From positions 1 to 17,127 of the forward strand of contig CAZCAS010000014.1 in NCBI GenBank assembly GCA_964496725.1: a stretch of 17,127 nt of DNA, written 5' to 3'. How positions within the stretch are numbered: position 1 is the first letter of the stretch; every line of letters begins with the position of its first letter. The notes beneath the pieces were generated by a model. That model worked only from the letters and a program-made list of their open reading frames with translations. It did not search any database and was not told the DNA's origin. This document shows positions 13,855 through 17,127 of the stretch, one piece after another. Source of the stretch: JAZGHN01 sp964496725 (GTDB taxonomy: Bacteria > Chloroflexota > Dehalococcoidia > Dehalococcoidales > E44-bin46). A program made the translations under genes and the position numbers.

Positions 13855-14848
13855 GCCTTCCCTTCCACTTCTTATCTTAATTATTTCTCTTGCCATCGGC
13901 TTTGGTGTAGTTAACGGTTTCAATGATGCTGCCAATGCCGTTGCCGCTTCAATCGGCTCCCGCTCTATTTCCCCCCGAAACGCTATAATCTTGGCTGCCT
14001 GCGCTAACTTTGCTGGCGCTGCGACTGGTTTACAGGTTGCCAGAACCATCGGTAAGGGGATTTTGGTCCCAGAAGCGATATCATATCTGGCAATAATTGC
14101 CGGTTTAGCTGCTGTTATTATCTGGGGCTCTATAGCTACCCGCTACGGCCTGCCAGTAAGTATAAGTCATGGGTTTGTTACCGGTCTGGCTGCTGCTGGG
14201 ATAGCAATAGCAGGTAGAGAGGCAGTGATATGGAGCGTTATGCAACGGATTTTCGCATCAGTAGCTATTGCTCCAGCCTTAGGTTTCGCTGGCGGTTTTG
14301 GCCTGATGGTCATCCTGTTATGGATATTCCGGCATCATGCCCCTGGTAGAATGCGAGTCGTTTTCAGTCGCCTGCAATGGCTTACCACTGCTTTTCTCGC
14401 CTACACTCATGGTAAGAATGATGGCCAGATGCCTATCGGCGTCATTACTATGGCGCTGGTGGTTTATACCGGAGATGTTAACCTGTGGGATAAGATTCCA
14501 TTGTGGGTTATAATCGCCTCGGCGGCATCTATCAGTATAGGTACCGCTGCTGGTGGCTGGAGAGTTATCAAGACCATGGGAATGAAGGTTACTGCCCTGG
14601 ATCCGATTCACGGCTTTGCCACTAATGTCTCAGCAGCCTCGGTTATTGAGGTAGCTTCGCATTTTGGTATCCCGGTAAGCACCACTCATTGTGCCACTGC
14701 CTCAGTCATGGGGGTAGGGGCTACCAAGCGGCTTTCAGCGGTGCGCTGGGGGGTGGCGCGCAGGATTGTCGTTGCCTGGATTTTGACCTTCCCCATCAGT
14801 GGTGGGCTGGGGTATGCGTTCGCCGTGCTACTACGCCCCCTGTTCTGA
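13847..14848 (+). CDS. pit: Inorganic phosphate transporter, Pit family
   Basis: The 333-residue integral membrane protein belongs to the PiT family of low-affinity, cation-coupled phosphate transporters. It carries the internally duplicated family signature: GFNDAANA (24-31) in the first half and HGKNDGQM (188-195) in the second. The paired GLPVSISHG (101-109) and GIPVSTTHC (274-282) segments are also present. About ten hydrophobic segments are visible. The length is in the range of the short bacterial and archaeal members. Its ATG overlaps the end of the DUF47 gene by 8 nt. It ends 14 nt before the convergent small gene, and no terminator is visible there. Transport of phosphate, possibly as a metal-phosphate complex, is inferred from the family. 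Confidence 0.94.
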   Translation: MAEPSLPLLILIISLAIGFGVVNGFNDAANAVAASIGSRSISPRNAIILAACANFAGAATGLQVARTIGKGILVPEAISYLAIIAGLAAVIIWGSIATRYGLPVSISHGFVTGLAAAGIAIAGREAVIWSVMQRIFASVAIAPALGFAGGFGLMVILLWIFRHHAPGRMRVVFSRLQWLTTAFLAYTHGKNDGQMPIGVITMALVVYTGDVNLWDKIPLWVIIASAASISIGTAAGGWRVIKTMGMKVTALDPIHGFATNVSAASVIEVASHFGIPVSTTHCATASVMGVGATKRLSAVRWGVARRIVVAWILTFPISGGLGYAFAVLLRPLF

Positions 14849-14862
14849 ATGAGCTTTCAGCG

Positions 14863-15207
14863 TCACTTTGCTTCGTATGAGCCAAAAATAAAGTCTAGGT
14901 CATCTTGCAGGGCACTTATCTTTTGCTGGGGAAAAAGCTTTTCATCCATATCAAGCATTACCTTCGTTTCCTCTCTGGCTGAGCCTACGATATGTGCCCG
15001 GAGACACTCTTCCCCACCCTTGCCTGACTTGTCCCTCGGCTTAAATGTTAAAGTGCCGCGCGAAATGAATGATGACGTGTCGTTAGGTAAAGCGTATGTC
15101 TCCAGCTTCGCCTCACCTATAACCAACCCTTGTTTTAAAGCAAAGTCTCTAATCTCATCATAAAGCAGCTCGGGATTTACCCTTTTATATGTTTTCCTAA
15201 TTTGCAT
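14863..15207 (-). CDS. Small conserved-looking hypothetical protein
   Basis: The 114-residue product is not one I recognise. It begins MQIRKTYKRVNPELLYDEIRD, has alternating strands and charged turns (GLVIGEAKLETYALP, FISRGTLTFKPRD), a glycine-lysine turn (DKSGKGGE), and ends with a helix (ISALQDDLDFIF). It looks like a soluble alpha-beta domain without signal peptide, cysteine cluster or membrane segment. I place the start at the ATG at 15205-15207: GGGGGA lies about 7 nt upstream, and the promoter on this strand would start the transcript near 15225, too close to an ATG at 15222 (five more residues). It is divergent from rpsB and convergent with pit. That coding statistics look normal and that it has its own promoter and ribosome binding site argue for a real gene. 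Confidence 0.65.
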   Translation of the reverse strand: MQIRKTYKRVNPELLYDEIRDFALKQGLVIGEAKLETYALPNDTSSFISRGTLTFKPRDKSGKGGEECLRAHIVGSAREETKVMLDMDEKLFPQQKISALQDDLDFIFGSYEAK

Positions 15208-15231
15208 CTCAGGTTCCCCCATTCTTTCCTA

Positions 15232-15260
15232 ATAATAAACTTAGCAACCTATAAAGACAA
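15232..15260 (-). promoter_or_regulatory. Promoter of the small hypothetical gene
   Basis: On the minus strand, TTGTCT (plus-strand 15255-15260), a 17-nt spacer and TATTAT (15232-15237). The predicted transcript start near 15225 decides in favour of the ATG at 15207. Confidence 0.5.
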
Positions 15261-15292
15261 GCAGTTAACCGTGCCAGATACCATCCCCACTA

Positions 15293-15322
15293 TTGCTGGA
15301 ATGACAGAGTGTATGCTATACT
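15293..15322 (+). promoter_or_regulatory. Promoter of rpsB-tsf-pyrH
   Basis: TTGCTG (15293-15298), an 18-nt spacer and TATACT (15317-15322). The -10 box is preceded by TGC, which makes it an extended -10 promoter. Transcription near 15329 leaves a leader of only about 32 nt, too short for the S2-binding leader structure known from some rpsB genes. Confidence 0.6.
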
Positions 15323-15360
15323 ATTCCAAGATTGATTTCAAAATCGGGAGGAATTCGAGT

Positions 15361-16143
15361 TTGCCGGATACAATTACTATCAAGCAACTTTTGGAGGCTG
15401 GTGCTCACTTTGGGCACCAGACGAGTCATTGGCACCCTCGTATGAAGGGTTACATCTTTACCAAGCGCAATGGCATTCACATCATTGATTTAGAACAAAC
15501 AGTCGGCCTGTTAAGCAAGGCACGCGACTTTATTCGGAATTTGGTAGCTGAAGGAGGCACCGTCCTCTTTGTCGGTACCAAAAAGCAAGCTCAGGAGACC
15601 ATAGAGGAGGAGGCCAAACGTTGTGGCATGTCCTACATCAACCAACGTTGGCTGGGAGGGGTACTGACCAACTTTGCTACTATCCAAACTCGCATAGACT
15701 ACCTAGTCCGCCTGGAGGACCAGCAAGAAAGAGGTGAATTTGGCCGCCTCACTAAAAAGGAAGCAATGAAGCTTGAAAAAGAAATTGTACGTCTCAATCG
15801 ACATATAGGTGGCCTCAAAGAGATGACCAGTCTACCGTCTGCCCTCTTTATTATTGATGTTATCAAAGAAAAGATTGCTCTGGCTGAAGCCAAGCGTGTA
15901 GGGATACCAGTTGTCGCCGTTATAGACACCAACTGTGACCCTACCGGCATTGACTATCCTATTCCGGCGAATGATGATGCTATTAAAGCCATCAAGCTAA
16001 TATGTAGTAGCATCGCCGATTCAGTAATAGAGGGTAAAACCGGCGAGGCGTCAATTTCAGAGGAGGAAGAAAAGGGGGAGAGCGTGGAGAATCTTGAGGC
16101 TATAGAAACTGCTGAGTCTGTTATTTCTACCCCTGAGGAATAA
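15361..16143 (+). CDS. rpsB: 30S ribosomal protein S2
   Basis: The 260-residue protein is a structural component of the small ribosomal subunit. It shows the S2 signatures LLEAGAHFGHQ (10-20), MKGYIFTKRNGIHIIDL, FVGTKKQA, NQRWLGGVLTNF and IDTNCDPTGIDYPIPANDD. The start is the TTG at 15361, preceded by GGGAGGAAT at ideal distance and followed by the canonical beginning PDTITIKQLLEAG. The open frame continues 53 codons upstream to an ATG at 15202, but that part crosses the promoter and the start of the divergent gene and has no S2 homology. The C-terminus has an acidic tail of about 30 residues (SEEEEKGES and onward) beyond the conserved core. tsf follows after 16 nt. Confidence 0.96.
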   Translation: MPDTITIKQLLEAGAHFGHQTSHWHPRMKGYIFTKRNGIHIIDLEQTVGLLSKARDFIRNLVAEGGTVLFVGTKKQAQETIEEEAKRCGMSYINQRWLGGVLTNFATIQTRIDYLVRLEDQQERGEFGRLTKKEAMKLEKEIVRLNRHIGGLKEMTSLPSALFIIDVIKEKIALAEAKRVGIPVVAVIDTNCDPTGIDYPIPANDDAIKAIKLICSSIADSVIEGKTGEASISEEEEKGESVENLEAIETAESVISTPEE

Positions 16144-16159
16144 AACCTGGAGGAAAAGC

Positions 16160-16663
16160 TTGAAAATTCCAACACTCAAAATAAAAGAGATACGAAACCA
16201 GTCCGGGGCGGGAATTATGGATTGCAGGAAAGCCCTCCTTGAAGCAGAAGGAGACACAGAAAAGGCACTCCAGATTTTGAAAAAGGAAGGGCTTCTTAAG
16301 GCACAAGGGAAAACAGAACGTGTTGCCGCCGAAGGACTGGTTGAAGCCTATATCCATTGTGGTGGACATATTGGAGCCATGATAGAGGTCAACTGCGAAA
16401 CTGATTTCGTTGCCCGCACTGAAGAGTTCAAGGAACTGGCTCATAATCTAGCAATGCAAGTAGCTGCTATGCCCCCTCAATTCATCTCAGAGGATGAAGT
16501 CCCTGAAGGATCTGAAATAGAACCGGAAGCAGCCTGTCTGCTTCTTCAGCCCTATATTAAAGACATCTCCAAGACCGTCCAAGATGTTATTGTTGAGACC
16601 ATTGCTAAGCTGGGAGAGAATATCAAGGTAAATAGATTTACCAGATTTGAATTGGGTAGGTAA
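16160..16663 (+). CDS. tsf: Translation elongation factor Ts, short form
   Basis: The 167-residue nucleotide exchange factor of EF-Tu has an N-terminal UBA-like domain (about 1-45, with IKEIRNQSGAGIMDCRKAL) and the contact motif TDFVA at 81-85, followed by a single core subdomain. It lacks the second half of the core and the coiled-coil of the 280-residue E. coli protein. Short forms of this kind are known in Thermus, cyanobacteria and Chloroflexi, so this is a lineage feature and not a truncation. The start is a TTG at 16160 with GGAGGAAAA directly upstream. It lies 16 nt after rpsB and 7 nt before pyrH, within one operon. Confidence 0.95.
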   Translation: MKIPTLKIKEIRNQSGAGIMDCRKALLEAEGDTEKALQILKKEGLLKAQGKTERVAAEGLVEAYIHCGGHIGAMIEVNCETDFVARTEEFKELAHNLAMQVAAMPPQFISEDEVPEGSEIEPEAACLLLQPYIKDISKTVQDVIVETIAKLGENIKVNRFTRFELGR

Positions 16664-16670
16664 CAACAAG

Positions 16671-17127
16671 ATGACTGCTCCCAAATATAAGCGGGTTCTG
16701 CTTAAACTCAGCGGCGAGTCCTTTAGTGGCAAAGCCGATTACGGCATTGACCCCCCTACCCTGACCATGATAGCCAAGCAGATTAAACAGGTGTTAGAGA
16801 TGGGAGTGGATATAAGCATTGTCGTTGGGGGAGGCAACATCTGGCGTGGGGCTGAGGCTGAGCGAGAGGGAATGGAAAGGGTTACCGCTGACTATGCCGG
16901 GATGTTGGCCACAGTGATAAATGCCCTGGCTCTCCAGGACGCCCTAGAGAGGAACGGGGTAGCCACTAGAGTCCAGACAGCCATAGACATTCAGCAGGTG
17001 GCTGAGCCCTACATCAGACGACGCGCCATTCGTCACCTGGAAAAAGGTAGGGTAGTCATTTTTGCCGGAGGTACCGGCAATCCCTATATGACAACTGATA
17101 CTGCGGCTGCCCTGCGAGCTATAGAGG
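16671..17127 (+). CDS. pyrH: UMP kinase, N-terminal part (gene runs off the right edge)
   Basis: From the ATG at 16671 the frame stays open for 152 codons to the window edge. The product phosphorylates UMP to UDP in pyrimidine nucleotide synthesis and is a hexameric enzyme of the amino acid kinase fold. Motifs visible are VLLKLSGES (9-17), VVGGGNIWRG (51-60), DYAGMLATVINALALQDAL (74-92) and AGGTGNPYMTTDTAAALRA (132-150), all in the usual order. It follows tsf by 7 nt, in the widespread rpsB-tsf-pyrH arrangement, where frr normally comes next. The ribosome binding site is poor (AACAAG), which suggests translation coupled to tsf. About 85-90 residues of the C-terminus are outside the window. 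Confidence 0.96.
   Translation, partial: MTAPKYKRVLLKLSGESFSGKADYGIDPPTLTMIAKQIKQVLEMGVDISIVVGGGNIWRGAEAEREGMERVTADYAGMLATVINALALQDALERNGVATRVQTAIDIQQVAEPYIRRRAIRHLEKGRVVIFAGGTGNPYMTTDTAAALRAIE

Noticed and set aside
15202..15360. In-frame extension of rpsB from an ATG at 15202
   Set aside because: The stretch has no S2 similarity, crosses the rpsB promoter and overlaps the start of the divergent gene. The TTG at 15361 has an excellent ribosome binding site and the canonical S2 beginning.
1..17127. Defence system, prophage, CRISPR array or transposable element
   Set aside because: All large genes are assignable to housekeeping, transport or tRNA modification families. No spaced direct repeats, integrase, transposase or terminal inverted repeats were seen.

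Overview
The window looks like core chromosome of a bacterium of roughly 50% GC, densely packed, with no insertion sequence, integrase, CRISPR array or phage gene. The short 167-residue EF-Ts, the rpsB-tsf-pyrH order, frequent TTG and GTG starts and the N-terminal GNAT/acyl-CoA synthetase fusion suggest a Chloroflexi, possibly Dehalococcoidia, lineage. That placement is an inference and no marker here proves it. Every start codon and promoter below was read by eye.

Layout. A partial biotin protein ligase gene (minus) leaves the left edge, back to back with a tRNA-Gly(CCC) gene that has its own consensus-like promoter. A leftward block follows: ABC transporter ATPase, ABC-2 permease, then a TatD-family hydrolase. 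A divergent intergenic region with two inverted repeats separates it from a rightward pair: a tandem universal stress protein and a 902-residue GNAT/NDP-forming acyl-CoA synthetase fusion. Convergent to that pair is a bifunctional NAD(P)HX epimerase/dehydratase gene (minus).

From 8492 to 12172 lies a queuosine island: queA-queH (plus) converging on tgt and a queuosine precursor transporter gene (minus). Together they cover precursor uptake, insertion of preQ1 into tRNA, addition of the cyclopentene ring and final reduction to Q. De novo genes (queD, queE, queC, queF) are not in the window, so the island fits a salvage route. A hairpin in the tgt leader would pair the start-codon region with an upstream purine-rich stretch. 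Next to tgt is an unrecognised protein with an HEAAH zincin-like motif.

The right third holds a phosphate uptake pair (DUF47/PhoU-like regulator and Pit permease, overlapping by 8 nt), a small unrecognised gene, and the start of the translation operon rpsB-tsf-pyrH, whose pyrH runs off the right edge. No stretch above 300 nt lacks a gene. The longest gaps (13017-13224 and 3009-3191) are promoter regions. The most unusual points are the Usp/GNAT-synthetase pairing, the tgt leader hairpin, the queuosine salvage set, the HEAAH protein, and the consecutive TTG starts of rpsB and tsf.
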